Positions 1-9,128 of a DNA stretch of 24,793 nt are shown in pieces. The notes under the pieces were generated by a model, which was given only the letters and a program-made list of their open reading frames with translations, had not been told where the DNA came from and searched no databases. The translations under genes and the position numbers were made by a program. Position 1 is the first letter of the stretch. Each line of letters starts with the position of its first letter. Origin of the DNA: Lewinellaceae bacterium (GTDB lineage Bacteria > Bacteroidota > Bacteroidia > Chitinophagales > Saprospiraceae); contig JADJSY010000037.1 in the NCBI GenBank assembly GCA_016711435.1, positions 1 through 24,793 on the forward strand. The letters run 5' to 3'.

Positions 1-473
1 ATCAAAAACGTATCCTACAAAGTAGGAAAATACCCGCGTAGGCCAACGTACCGACTATGAAAAACTGACCATCGACATCAAAACCGATGGCACGATTCAC
101 CTGGGAGACGCCATCCGTGAAGCCAGCCGTATCATGACTCGGCACCTGATGCTGATCACAGACGACAACATCACGTTCGATACACCGACCAGCCGCGAGG
201 GAAATGTAGTGGATGAACACATCCTGCACATGCGCAAATAATTGAAAACTTCCCTGGAAGACCTCGACCCCTCAGCGTACGTGCCTACAACCCCTGCCTC
301 AAAGCAGCCGGAATCCATACCCTGGCCGAAAATGGTGCGCTACGATACCTAGATTGCTGGAATTCACACACAATTTCGGTAAAAAATCGCTGGTGGAAAT
401 CGAAGAACTGCTGCAAGATAAGGCCTGACCTTCGGAATGGACCTTTGCCAAGTATAAACTGGACGAAGAATAA
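1..473 (+). CDS. rpoA: DNA-directed RNA polymerase subunit alpha, C-terminal part, frameshifted
   Basis: This is the 3' part of the alpha subunit, which scaffolds RNA polymerase assembly and contacts promoter UP elements and activators. Reading across frames gives the end of the N-terminal domain (VENTRVGQRTDYEKLTIDI, then DAIREASRIM) followed by the C-terminal helix-hairpin domain (KTSLEDLD, CLKAAGIHTLAELVRYD, NFGKKSLVEIEELL) and the end KYKLDEE with a TAA stop at 471-473. The 5' end lies outside the window. About seven single-base indels are needed to join the frames, for example an extra G near 26 and a disruption near 239. Position just before rplQ is the usual alpha-operon order. A frameshifted essential gene argues for sequencing error, not inactivation. 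Confidence 0.93.
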
Positions 474-480
474 GTCTTAA

Positions 481-571
481 TGATGAATGATGAGCGATGA
501 ATGATGAATACCGCTTTAGAGTACTCTACGGTGATATTTCATCATTCATCGTCATCATTCATCATTCATCG
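481..571. repeat. Long inverted repeat built of ATGATGA-type units between rpoA and rplQ
   Basis: The left arm at 481-508 consists of GATGAATGATGA-like units and is matched by the right arm at about 539-571 (TCATCATTCATC units). Pairing gives roughly 27 bp with a single bulged G near 494 and a loop of about 30 nt. The arms are themselves made of short direct repeats, so the pairing register can slip. No T-run follows, so it is not a classic terminator. It could be a processing or stabilising hairpin inside the operon, or an intergenic repeat element. Confidence 0.8.
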
Positions 572-650
572 TCTTTAAGTGTAGGCTGGCACACGCGCCC
601 AGGCGCTCCGTGCTGCTCGAGTGCCGCCACCTACAAAAGGTACCTGTACC

Positions 651-1349
651 ATGAGACACGGAGATAAAATAAACCAATCTCGGACGCACCGCTTCCACCG
701 CCGCGCAATGCTGGCAAACATGACTATTTCGTTGATCGAGCACAAACGCATCACAACGACTTTAGTAAAAGCAAAGCCCTGCACCGCTACGCGGAACCGC
801 TGATCACCAAATCAAAGACGATTCCTCACACTCCCGCCGCGTAGTTTTGCAAACACCTGCAGAACAAAGAGGCGCTCACCGAACTGTTCAGCCCTGTGGC
901 TGCTAAAATTGCAGATCGCCCGGGCGGTTACCTGCGTATCGTCAAACTCGGCTTCCGTCGCGGTGACGGTGCTGAAACAGCGATGATCGAATTTACGGGC
1001 TTCAACGGAAACCTACAATAGCGAATGCGGGCAAAACCAAAACGGCCAAGAAAACCCGCCGTGGTGGTAAAAAGCCAGTAGAGGCTGTTGCAACTCCGGC
1101 AGTAGTAGATGCTCCGGCTGAAGTAATAGAGAAGTGGAAGAAGTTGCTGCAGCACCTGTAGCAGCGGTGGAAGAACCCGTAATTGCACAAGTCGAAGAAG
1201 CCGCTGCACCAGTTGTAGAAGATGCCGTTGAAGTGGCTGAAGAAGCCGCTCCTGTAGCAGAAGCCGCCGCTGAAGAAGTGGTTGCCGAAGCCACCGGAAG
1301 AAGCCCTGCCGCCGACGAAACACTGCTGCGGAAGAAGGAAAAAGATTAA
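651..1349 (+). CDS. rplQ: Large-subunit ribosomal protein bL17 with Ala/Glu-rich tail, frameshifted
   Basis: Ribosomal protein bL17 of the 50S subunit. The N-terminus MRHGDKINQSRTHRFHRRAM, followed by LANMTISLIEHKRITTTL, is characteristic; later pieces in other frames read LHRYAEPLI, HSRRVVL, LFSPVAAKIADRPGGYLRIVKLG and AMIEFTGFN, completing the conserved core of about 120 residues. A Lys-rich stretch (KTAKKTRRGGKKP) and a tail of about 75 residues rich in Ala, Val and Glu follow, ending at TAA 1347-1349. Such acidic/alanine tails are common on bL17 of Bacteroidota. Indels are needed near 776, 825, 850, 1015 and 1129. The start at 651 is fixed by the family N-terminus. The exact C-terminal residues are uncertain because the last frame may be shifted. 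Confidence 0.92.
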
Positions 1350-1386
1350 TACCGGATAGTAAGTGGATGTGCAAGTGTAAGTTTTA

Positions 1387-1394
1387 TACATTTG
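1387..1394 (+). promoter_or_regulatory. Candidate Bacteroidota -7 box (TACATTTG) before tRNA-Ala
   Basis: TACATTTG fits the TAnnTTTG consensus of the primary sigma factor of Bacteroidota and lies 16 nt before the tRNA. No convincing -33 TTTG element is seen upstream, so this is a weak call. Confidence 0.4.
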
Positions 1395-1410
1395 CGTCCA
1401 CTACGAATAA

Positions 1411-1482
1411 GGGGATTAACCAGTACGGTAGAGCGCTTGCATAGCATACAAGAGGTCATCGGTTCGAATCCATTATCCTCCA
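1411..1482 (+). tRNA. tRNA-Ala (degraded or error-containing copy)
   Basis: The sequence from GGGGATTA through GGTAGAGCGCTTGCAT, AGAGGTCATCGG and TTCGAATCC to CTCCA follows bacterial tRNA-Ala closely. The anticodon stem starts CTTGC and the 7-nt loop is ATAGCAT, placing AGC at the anticodon; the usual bacterial gene has ATGGCAT (GGC). The 3' side of the stem is ACAAG where GCAAG would pair perfectly. The D arm lacks the usual TAGCTCAG form and the T stem is one base short. It is about 72 nt long, shorter than normal. Since the neighbouring ribosomal genes carry many indels, base-calling errors are the simplest explanation. Confidence 0.75.
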
Positions 1483-1492
1483 CGTTGATTAT

Positions 1493-1524
1493 AAAGGGTT
1501 TGCGCGCAAGCGTGAACCCTTTTT
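1493..1524 (+). terminator. Rho-independent terminator after tRNA-Ala
   Basis: AAAGGGTTTGCGC (1493-1505) pairs with GCGTGAACCCTTT (1510-1522) as a 13-bp stem with two G-T wobbles, closed by the GNRA tetraloop GCAA (1506-1509) and followed by a T-run to 1524. The stem is strong and ends the rpoA-rplQ-tRNA region. Confidence 0.85.
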
Positions 1525-1531
1525 ATTGACC

Positions 1532-1551
1532 GGTTTAAACATGGTTTAAAC
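1532..1551. repeat. Tandem GGTTTAAAC repeat
   Basis: GGTTTAAAC occurs at 1532-1540 and again at 1543-1551, separated by AT. Each copy contains the palindrome GTTTAAAC. It lies just after the tRNA terminator. It could be an operator or a chance repeat; nothing else supports a role. The following stretch (1552-1688) shows no gene, RNA or other repeat that I can recognise. Confidence 0.5.
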
Positions 1552-1688
1552 AAACGGTAGTTCAAGTTGATGGAATAATAAGCCTGAGAGATAAATGAAA
1601 AATACCCTGTGAGGTAAAGCAGATTATTGGAAGAAGTAGCAGCACTCCTTTGACATTCAAAAAATATAGTTGGAGACTGATAGGCTTT

Positions 1689-1921
1689 TCATTCTGTTAA
1701 CGCACTATGCAAAATCCATCTCGCGAAAATTTCAAAAAACCGCTCAATCAGATTTGGGCGCTGCTCGTCTTCTTCATCAAAAAAGGCCTTCCCTCATGCC
1801 ATATTCTCACTTGTAATAATCGATCGAAAAAAACTACAAAGCGGTCGGGTTGCAAGTTGGTCTGATCTCTTTTGATGGCGATGCGGTCGATTTTAGGGCG
1901 TTCACGGGTAATCCACTTCAT
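1689..1921 (-). CDS. Small protein with chromate-resistance-like N-terminus, one frameshift
   Basis: Read from ATG at 1921 down, the frame gives MKWITRERPKIDRIA, which matches the opening of the ChrB-type chromate-resistance domain. There the family continues with Cys-Pro-Trp-Leu, but here it continues IKRDQTNLQPDRFVVFFDRLL and RIWHEGRPF. The open frame stops at 1748-1750. Adding one base in the A6 run at 1779-1784 would continue it as FDEEDEQRPNLIERFFEIFARW and ILHSAL to a stop at 1689-1691, giving about 77 residues. It may be a real small gene of unknown function or a scrambled remnant of a chromate-resistance gene; only the first 15 residues resemble a known family. Confidence 0.45.
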
Positions 1922-1989
1922 GGCATAATACGTGTATAAGTATGTTGACTAATAGTTCTTTTATCTAAACAGCGTTGCAAAGGTTAGAA

Positions 1990-2021
1990 TTGCCTCGCAT
2001 TTTATTTATTAAACTACCTTT
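1990..2021 (+). promoter_or_regulatory. Bacteroidota-type promoter of the metal efflux operon
   Basis: TACCTTTG at 2014-2021 matches TAnnTTTG exactly, and a TTG at 1990-1992 lies 21 nt upstream, the expected distance for the -33 element. The start codon of the first operon gene is only 5 nt after the box, so the transcript would be leaderless or nearly so. Confidence 0.6.
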
Positions 2022-2026
2022 GCGGC

Positions 2027-2451
2027 ATGAACGCTTTCCGGAAATCGCTTTTGCTGATTTTTTGCCTTCGCCTGCTGTTATCCGGCGGGACGGTAGCGGA
2101 ATTGTTCAAACTGCCTGCACTGATCGGCCACTACCTGCACCACTGCCAGACAGAAAAGCACACCGTTTGTTGACTTCCTGAAAGATCATTACGGCTCACA
2201 CGACCACCACGACCAAAACAGCACAGAACACCAGGCACACCATAAATTGCCGTTCAGCGGGCACCATCCGGACGGCATGAAAGAACCGGCACAGCCCTTT
2301 ATTCTGGATGCCGGTCTGAAATACCTACCCATTGACCCTTCCATACCGGAAAACCCGCTGGTGTATATGGAAACGCAATGGCATTCTCAATTTTCCCCTA
2401 CTTTCTGGCAGCCGCCTAAATTGCCTGATTCCCTTCCTGTTTTGCGCTTGA
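2027..2451 (+). CDS. Small His-rich exported protein at head of efflux operon, frameshifted
   Basis: Starts MNAFRKSLLLIFCLRLLLSG, a signal or membrane segment, followed by VAELFKLPALIGHYLHHCQ. The frame stops at 2171-2173, but a single-base change near 2163 continues it as DFLKDHYGSHDHHDQNSTEH, QAHHKLPFSGHH and on to FWQPPKL near 2425. Small proteins of this pattern (hydrophobic start, KLP..I/V..HY, FLxxHY, His-rich middle, QPPKL end) commonly head Bacteroidota metal-efflux operons; their function is not established. The His clusters suggest periplasmic metal binding. The exact stop is not clear: this frame runs on without stop into the next gene, which implies a second indel. The end given is the nearest stop in the adjacent frame. 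Confidence 0.6.
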
Positions 2452-2534
2452 TCCATTCCGGTTTTCGCAAAATGCCTGCCTGCCCAGACCACGCGGGCTG
2501 TTCCCATTTTTCCAAAGATTTCATTTTCAACAAC

Positions 2535-4063
2535 ATGAACAAGACCTTGCTCTTTGCAGCAGTGGTATGCCTACTATCTGCGTGGGCTTGCCATTCGCAT
2601 AGCCACGATACCGAAAACGGTCACGCACATAACCCCGACGGCAGCCACCCTGCCCCGGAAGCGCCGGGCCTCGAACCGCTTGCATATACCCTTTATACAA
2701 CACATGTAGAACTGTTTGTGGAATTTAAACCGCTGGTAGTCGGTCAGGAATCCCGCTTTGCGGCGCACCTGACGGTTTTAGGCGAACAATTCACAGCGCT
2801 TTCCGAAGGCAAAGTGACCGTAAGCCTTTCCGGCAACGGCAGCCACACGGTAGATTCGGCAGCGCAGCCCGGCATTTTCCGCTTGCGCCTTACACCGGCC
2901 GTTCCCACTCAAAAGGCAACGCTGACCTTCGACATCGTGACCAAAAACTTCACTGATAAGATTGTAATTCCCGACGTTCCGGTATGGCAAGATGAAGCTG
3001 CCGCGCTGGCTGCGCAGGAACCTGAAAAGCCTTCAAACGATATTACTTACCTGAAAGAACAAGCATGGAAAACCGATTTCGCCAACATGGAAGTGCAGAC
3101 GCGCCCGTTCGCCGAAGTGATCCGTGCCACCGGACAAATCCTTTTTGCCCCCGGCGATGAAGCCATAGTTTCCGCACCGGCAGAAGGGATGGTGCAATTT
3201 AATGGGGACAAACTACTGGCAGGTCAGGCCGTAAAATCCGGCAATGCTCTATTCACAGTATCCGGTCGCACGATCAATGACGGCAGCCTCGACGCCCGCA
3301 TTCAGGAAGCGCAGACACAGTACGCGAAAGCGAAAGCAGATTATGACCGGCTTGGCCCGTTGGCACAGGACAAAATCGTAAGTCAGCGCGAATACCTGGA
3401 CGCAAAAAACCGTTTCGAGTTGGCGCAACAGAATGTGCAGGCGTTGACCAAAAATTACGGGAAAGGTGGTGTAAGGATCGGCGCACCGATCAGCGGCTAC
3501 ATTCAAACGCTGCACGTTACACCGGGTCAATACGTGCAGGCGGGTCAGCCGTTGGCTACGTTGGTGAAAAACAAACGGCTCACGATCCGTGCCGACGTTT
3601 CGCAGCAGTACGCCGACAAAATCGCTTCCATTCGTTCGGCCAACTTTACGCTGCCGACGGTCATTCCTGGTCGCTCGAAGCGCTGCGCGGTCGCCTGGCT
3701 GCTTCCGCAAAATCCGCTGCACCGGGTAGTCCGTTCATTCCTATTTTCTTTGAAATGGATGCACAGCAGGGTTTCCTGCCGGGCGCATACGTGGACACGT
3801 ATTTGCGCACTGCGAACAATCAGCAGGCGTTGACCGTGCCTAAATCGGCACTGATAGAAGAACAGGGCATCTTTTACGTGTACGTGCAGACGGAAGGGGA
3901 GAGTTTTCAGAAAAGGGAGGTAAAAACCGGCTCGAATGACGGCGTGAACGTGCAAATCCTGTCCGGGCTGACACCCGGCGAACGGGTCGTTTCCAAAGGC
4001 GCTTACCAGATCAAATTGTCGTCTATGTCGGGCACGATGCCTGCGCATGGTCACGAACACTAA
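2535..4063 (+). CDS. RND efflux periplasmic adaptor lipoprotein (CusB/CzcB type), frameshifted
   Basis: Membrane-fusion subunit linking the inner-membrane RND pump to the outer-membrane channel. The chosen start gives MNKTLLFAAVVCLLSAWAC, a lipoprotein signal with Cys19, followed by a metal-binding-like HSHSHDTENGHAH stretch. Around residues 195-350 are the barrel-sandwich/lipoyl halves (VSAPAEGMVQF, IGAPISGYIQTLHVTPGQYV) flanking a helical hairpin (QEAQTQYAKAKADYDRL). A one-base loss near 3657 (LP-DGHSWSLE expected) breaks the frame; the last part resumes with FFEMDAQQGFLPGAYVDTYL, ending GHEH at TAA 4061-4063. The same open frame extends upstream through the preceding gene, but the lipobox fixes the real start. 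The pump gene starts 29 nt later. His-rich ends suggest a metal ion substrate; which one is not clear. Confidence 0.9.
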
Positions 4064-4092
4064 TTTCTTCATTCTAAACTGCGCCTGTTATC

Positions 4093-7000
4093 ATGTTAAA
4101 CAGAATTATAAAATATTCCCTGCACAACCGCCTGCTCATATTGGCAGCATCGGCGTTGTTGCTGGTTTGGGGAAGTTACACCGCGCTACGGATGGAGGTA
4201 GACGTGTTTCCTGACCTCACCGCGCCTACCGTTGTAGTATTGACGGAAGCACACGGCATGGCCCCGGAAGAAGCCGAACGTTTGGTCACATTTCCTATTG
4301 AAACGGCTGTCAACGGCAGCACTGGTGTACGCCGGGTGCGTTCTTCCACGGCTGCCGGTATTTCCATCGTTTGGGTAGAATTTGAATGGGGTACGGACGT
4401 TTTCCGGGCACGTCAGATCGTTACCGAAAAAATGTCGACCGTAGCGGAACGACTGCCTGAAGGCGTCGGTGCGCCAATGCTGGCCCCGCAATCGTCGATC
4501 ATGGGGAAATTATGCTGATCAGCGTTACTTCCGACAGTGTAAGCGCTATAGACCTGCGCACGGTCGCCGACTGGAGCATTCGCCCGCGCCTGCTGGCTAT
4601 CGGCGGCGTTTCGCAGGTAGTGGTCATCGGCGGCGAATACAAACAGTTTCATATCCTGGCTTCACCCCAACGAATGCTGCACTACGGCGTCACCTTGCCG
4701 GAACTGATCGAGGCGGCACGCGGAAGCAACCGGAATGCTGCCGGTGGTTTCTTGCGCGAATACGGAAATGAATATATCGTGACCGGCGTTGCCCGTACCA
4801 GCGACCCCTCCGAAATCGGCAAATCGGTTGTGAAATCCACTAACGGTGTGCCTGTTACCATTGCCGACGTGGCGGAAGTAAAGATCGGATCGGCGGTTAA
4901 GATCGGCGAAGGCTCGATGAACGGCACACCTGCCGTGATTATGACCGTAATGAAGCAGCCCAATACCAACACATTGGCACTGACGGAACAAATCGAACGG
5001 TCTTTGACTGATCTGTCCGGACAATTACCGGCAGGGGTAAAGGTCAATACGCAGATTTTCCGGCAGGCTGATTTCATTGAAGCATCCATCGGCAACATTC
5101 AAAAGACGCTATATGAAGGAATGATTTTCGTGATCGTCGTGCTGTTAGTGTTCCTGGCAAATCTGCGTGCTACGTTTATTTCACTGCTGGCAATCCCTAT
5201 TTCGTTGGTGGTTGCCATTCTGACTTTAAAATGGTTGGGTTTTACCATCAACACAATGAGTTTGGGCGGTATGGCTATTGCTATCGGCAACCTGGTAGAT
5301 GATGCCATTATAGACGTGGAAAACGTATTTCGCCGGTTGAAAGAAAATGCACAGCGACCACAGGCAGAACGACGTGCCACTCTGGACGTCATTTATGACG
5401 CCTCGGTGGAAGTACGGGCATCGGTTATCAATGCTACTTTTATCATTATTGCTGCGTTCGTGCCGCTGTTTTTCCTGTCTGGTATGGAAGGCAGATTGCT
5501 GGCACCGTTGGGCATTGCGTTCATTGTGGCACTCTTTGCTTCACTGATTGTGGCCGTCACGCTGACGCCGGTTCTATGCGGTCTGCTGCTGACCGATGAA
5601 AAGATGTTGCAGCGCCAACACGGGGAAAGTTGGGTGGTGCGCAACTTGAATGCAGGGTACGAAAAAGCGCTTGCCCTGGCACTGCGATGGAAGCCGATTG
5701 TTATTGGCGCAGCGGTTTTGCTATTTAGCGTAGCGGCTTTTTCTGTTGACGCGTCCGGACGGAGTTTCCTGCCGGAATTTAATGAAGGTTCGCTGGTTAT
5801 CAGTGCGGTGAGTTTGCCGGGCATTTCACTGGAGGAAAGCAACAAGATCGGGACACAGATAGAAAAAACGCTGCTGACCATTCCGGAAATCAAGGTAGTC
5901 ACCCGCCGAACAGGTCGCGCCGAACAGGACGAACACGCACAAGGGGTGAACGCTGCCGAAATAGATGCGCCGTTTGTGTTGACAGACCGTTCACGCCAAG
6001 AATTCATGCAGGAAGTGCGGCAAAAACTGGCAGCCATTACGACGGCAAATATTACCATCGGGCAACCCATCGGGCACCGCATAGACCACATGCTTTCCGG
6101 TACGCGGGCGAATATCGCTATCAAAGTTTTCGGGCCTGATCTGAACAGGATGTTTACCCTCGCCAACGGTATTAAAACGGCTATTTCAGACATTCCCGGT
6201 CTTGGTAGACATTGGCGTAGAACAGCAAACGGAAATCCCGCAAATCCAGATCAAAGCGAAACGCGAAATGCTGGCACGGTACGGCATTTCGGTCGGCGAT
6301 TTTACCGAATTTGTGGATGTGGCTTTTGCAGGTGAGAAGGTAGGCGAAGTGTACGAAGGTGCGCAAAGTTTCGACCTGGTAGTGCGCTACGATCCGCAAA
6401 ATCAGGGCGCAATGGAAAATATGCGCAACACGCTGATAGACGCCGGGAACGGCCAGAAAATACCGCTGACGTATGTAGCCGACATCGTTTCCACATCCGG
6501 GCCGAACACTATCAACCGGGAAAATGTGCAGCGCAAAGTAGTGGTATCCGTCAACGTTTCCGGTCGTGACCAGAAAAGCGCCGTTGCCGATATTCAGGCG
6601 GCTATCGGACAATCGGTGCAACTGCCGGAAGGCTACCGGATAGAATATGGCGGACAGTTTGAATCGGAAGCCGAAGCGTCGCGCACCTTGCTCATGGCGT
6701 CACTGTTGTCCTTAATGATTGTTTTCCTGTTGCTGTATACCGAATTTGGCAGCGTACCGCTCGCTACGGTGATCCTGCTCAATCTGCCGTTGGCGCTGAT
6801 CGGCGGCGTCATGAGTATTTCGCTGACGTCCGGCATTATCAGTATTCCCGCTATTATCGGTTTCATTACTCTGTTCGGTATCGCTACCCGAAACGGTATT
6901 CTGCTGGTCTCGCACTATGAACACCTGCAAACGGTAGAGGGGCTACCCTTAAACGAGGCGGTACAACGAGGCTCAAAGGATAGGCTAAGCCCTATTTTAA

Positions 7001-7185
7001 TGACGGCATTAACGGCTGGTCTCGCTCTCGTTCCGCTGGCACTCGGTGGCGACCTCCCCGGCAATGAGATTCAAAGCCCTATGGCAAAGGTCATACTTGG
7101 CGGACTGCTCAGTTCGACGCTGCTCAACCTATTCATTGTACCTATTGTGTACTTATTAATTAACCGAAAAAACGCCCGCACATGA
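4093..7185 (+). CDS. Heavy-metal RND efflux pump (CusA/CzcA family), two frameshifts
   Basis: Proton-driven inner-membrane pump of the heavy-metal-efflux RND family, about 1030 residues, the usual length. It opens MLNRIIKYSLHNRLLIL, then VDVFPDLTAPTVVVLTEA; TM4 carries the charged motif AIGNLVDDAIIDVEN near residues 397-411, matching the Asp/Glu proton-relay positions of CzcA. Later come SFLPEFNEGSLV, PIGHRIDHMLSGTRANIAIK and FITLFGIATRNGILL. A lost G near 4505 (IMGEIMLIS expected) and an extra G near 6205 (GLVDIGVEQQ expected) break it into three frames. The AIG..VD form of TM4 resembles the monovalent (Cu/Ag) group more than the Zn/Co/Cd DFG...DGA form, but the Met of CusA in the SLPGIS region is not obvious, so the substrate is open. 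The stop overlaps the next ATG. Confidence 0.93.
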
Positions 7186-8359
7186 AACAGGCTTTGCTTT
7201 TTGCGTTGACGCTCATCCTGACGTACCGGGTCAGCGCTCAAACGCCTTTCCAGAATATTCTGACAGATATTGCTGCTAATAATCCAGATGTACGGGCACG
7301 CCAAAAGGCGCAAGACGCCCGCGTATCCGCGTATCGCACAGGAATAACGCCTTACGATCCGACCCTGTCATTTGATTACCTGATAGGCTTTCCGCGTACC
7401 GGTGGCAACCAGACCGATTTCCTGGCAGTTCAGTCCTTCGATTTTCCAAGTGTCTATTCCAAAAAACGAGCATTGGCCGGAATGGCTGAATCAGGCAGCA
7501 TGTATGCTGTCGCGTCGCATCGCCAGGAAGTGCTGCTGGAAGCCCGGCGCACGCTGGTAGAACTTACCTATGCCAATAAAATGAATGCGGAATGGGAGCG
7601 TCGTACCGCACAGGCAGAACAGGTGTACCGGATGCTGGAGCGAAAAATGAATGAAGGGGAAGGCAATATTCTGGATGCCAACAAAGCCAAACTGCAATGG
7701 CTGGCTTTGCAGAACGAACGGCAACTACTGGAAAGCCGCCGTTCACAGTATCGGGAACAATTGGCTATGCTATCCGGCGGTCGTGCCGTAGCCTATGCCG
7801 ATACCCTGTACCCTATGCTGCCCTCGTTGCCTGCATTCGATTCATTGGAAACCTGGCTGGAAAGCATAGACCCTACCCTGAAAGCGATACAAGCGGAAGA
7901 ACGTATGGCTATGCAGGAAGTGAGCATAGCAAAGGCACTATTGTTCCCGCGTCTGGAAGCGGGCTATCATTATCAGGGCATATTGGGTCAGCGCTTCCAC
8001 GGTCTGCACGTTGGAATGTCCGTCCCGTTGTGGGAGAAGAAAAACACCGTGCAGCAACGGCAGTTAGAAGCGCTGGCTGTGCAAGGAGAAATTGAAGCCC
8101 ACAGAAACGAACACTACTACCAGGTCAAACAGGCATACGAACGATACAGCGGTTTGCGGCAAACGCTTTCCGATTATCAGGCGTTGCTGGCTTCGACCAA
8201 TAACCTTCCTTTATTGGAAAAAGCACTGCGTGCCGGTCAGATTTCAGCTACGGAATACTACCTGGATGCATTGCAATTCTATGCCCTGGCTGATAAAGCG
8301 CTGCTGCTGAAAAGGAAATGTATTTGGCGGCGGTGGAATTGTGGCAGACGGGGTGGTAA
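7182..8359 (+). CDS. Outer-membrane efflux protein (TolC/CusC-type), frameshifted at 3' end
   Basis: Outer-membrane channel of the tripartite metal pump, about 392 residues. Signal peptide MKQALLFALTLILTYRVSAQ; then two long heptad-rich helical halves, with NNPDVRARQKAQDAR near residue 35 and DPTLKAIQAEERMAMQEVSIAKA near residue 230, each followed by beta-strand-like segments (DPTLSFDYLIGFP; FPRLEAGYHYQGILGQ). The open frame runs to 8390, but adding one G near 8310 gives LLLEKEMYLAAVELWQTGW and the stop at 8357-8359, a typical end for this family. ATG overlaps the pump stop (ATGA), so translation is probably coupled. Confidence 0.9.
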
Positions 8360-8396
8360 GCGTATTCGACCAGGCACCACTTCGGCCTGAAGAAAA

Positions 8397-8450
8397 ATCC
8401 TGAATGGAGGCTGCTAACCCAGGTTCATCTTCGATCAGTAAAATTTTCAC
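8397..8450 (-). pseudogene. Truncated start of a response regulator gene
   Basis: From GTG at 8450 the minus strand reads VKILLIEDEPGLAASIQDF, the first beta strand and acidic pocket (Glu-Asp) of a response-regulator receiver domain. After about 18 codons the similarity ends and the frame runs into the antisense of the efflux-channel gene. No receiver phospho-Asp, Lys or DNA-binding domain follows. Two-component regulators often neighbour metal efflux operons, so this is probably what is left of one after a deletion or recombination; a mis-join in the assembly is the alternative. Confidence 0.6.
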
Positions 8451-8453
8451 AGG

Positions 8454-8461
8454 GCAAAGAT
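8454..8461 (-). promoter_or_regulatory. Bacteroidota -7 box (TATCTTTG) of the truncated response regulator
   Basis: On the minus strand TATCTTTG matches TAnnTTTG and ends 3 nt before the GTG start, again implying a leaderless or near-leaderless message. It supports 8450 as a genuine former start. Confidence 0.5.
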
Positions 8462-8507
8462 AAGGGGGCAATTTTGGAGAGAAGCCGCCGAAAAAAGTTT
8501 TCCTTCA

Positions 8508-8547
8508 TGCAACCTTTTTCGTTGCAGGTCTGCACTTAGGCTTTTAA
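8508..8547 (+). promoter_or_regulatory. Candidate ECF-sigma promoter, copy 1
   Basis: TGCAACCTTTTTC (8508-8520), GCACTTA (8532-8538) and TTTTAA (8542-8547) lie just before the sigma-factor start at 8551. The same three blocks occur at the same offsets (0, +24, +34) upstream of the multicopper oxidase. The AAC in the first block is typical of -35 elements read by ECF sigma factors, and GTC at 8528-8530 could belong to the -10. Autoregulation of the sigma gene is inferred. The first block also forms a short inverted repeat, TGCAAC/GTTGCA (8508-8526). Confidence 0.6.
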
Positions 8548-8550
8548 CAC

Positions 8551-9128
8551 ATGCATATGAAACAAACCCATTTGCTGCCCGACCCGGAAGGGTTCGCGCT
8601 GGCGAAGGCCTGCCATGCGGGCAATCGTCAGGCGCAGTATGCTTTATGGGGGCAATTCAAAAACCGTATGTTCGGCGTATGCCAGCGATTCACAACTTCC
8701 CGGCAAGAGGCGGAAGATTTGTTGCAAGAATCGTTTGTACAGGTATTCCGTGACATAGGCCGGTACCGAGGTGAAGGAAGTTTGGAAGGATGGGTAAGGC
8801 GCATCGTATTGCGTACTGCTATTGCGCATGTGCAAAAGCAACGCACCAAAACGGAAATGTTGAATGAAACAGAATTGGAACAAGTGTTATCAGTTGCAGA
8901 CCAGGCTTTTAGCAATCCGGATTCAGACGAACCCGGCCGTTTGGTCGCATTGCTGCAAAAACTGCCGCCAGGATTTCGGGCTGTGCTGAACCTCTATGTG
9001 ATTGAAGAACGAAGCCACGAGGAAATTGCACGGAATTGGGTATTACTGTCAGCACATCCAAATCACAACTTAACCGGGCCAAAGCATTTTTGCGCGGACT
9101 CGTAGATAAAACACTGCTAATGTTATGA
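8551..9128 (+). CDS. ECF-type RNA polymerase sigma factor, one frameshift
   Basis: Alternative sigma factor that would direct polymerase to a small regulon. About 192 residues, normal for the ECF family. Region 2 spans roughly residues 36-95 (FKNRMFGVCQRF, EAEDLLQESFVQVFRDIGRY, GWVRRIVLRTAI) and region 4 begins near 131 (LVALLQKLPPGFRAVLNLYV, EERSHEEIA). A lost G near 9034 breaks the helix-turn-helix; restoring it gives ARELGITVSTSKSQLNRAKA and FLRGLVDKTLLML with stop 9126-9128. In-frame ATGs at 8551 and 8557 are both possible starts. The stop overlaps the start of the next gene, the usual sigma/anti-sigma arrangement. Confidence 0.92.

Noticed and set aside
541..571. CRISPR-like array
   Set aside because: The short ATCATTC units are adjacent without spacers and form an inverted repeat; there are no cas genes.
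928..1391. Minus-strand open frames of 93-148 codons opposite rplQ
   Set aside because: They are antisense to the repetitive Ala/Glu-rich tail of bL17 and have low-complexity translations.
1532..1551. Attachment site for an integrative element at the tRNA
   Set aside because: The repeat does not match the tRNA 3' end, and no integrase or second copy was seen.
2247..2534. Open frame continuous with the adaptor protein, suggesting a long N-terminal extension
   Set aside because: A clean lipoprotein signal starts at 2535, and the upstream part belongs to the separate small His-rich protein. The run-on is probably due to an indel that removed the stop.
5393..6193. A 266-codon minus-strand open frame inside the RND pump gene
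   Set aside because: It is antisense to a clearly conserved pump gene and shows no recognisable domain.
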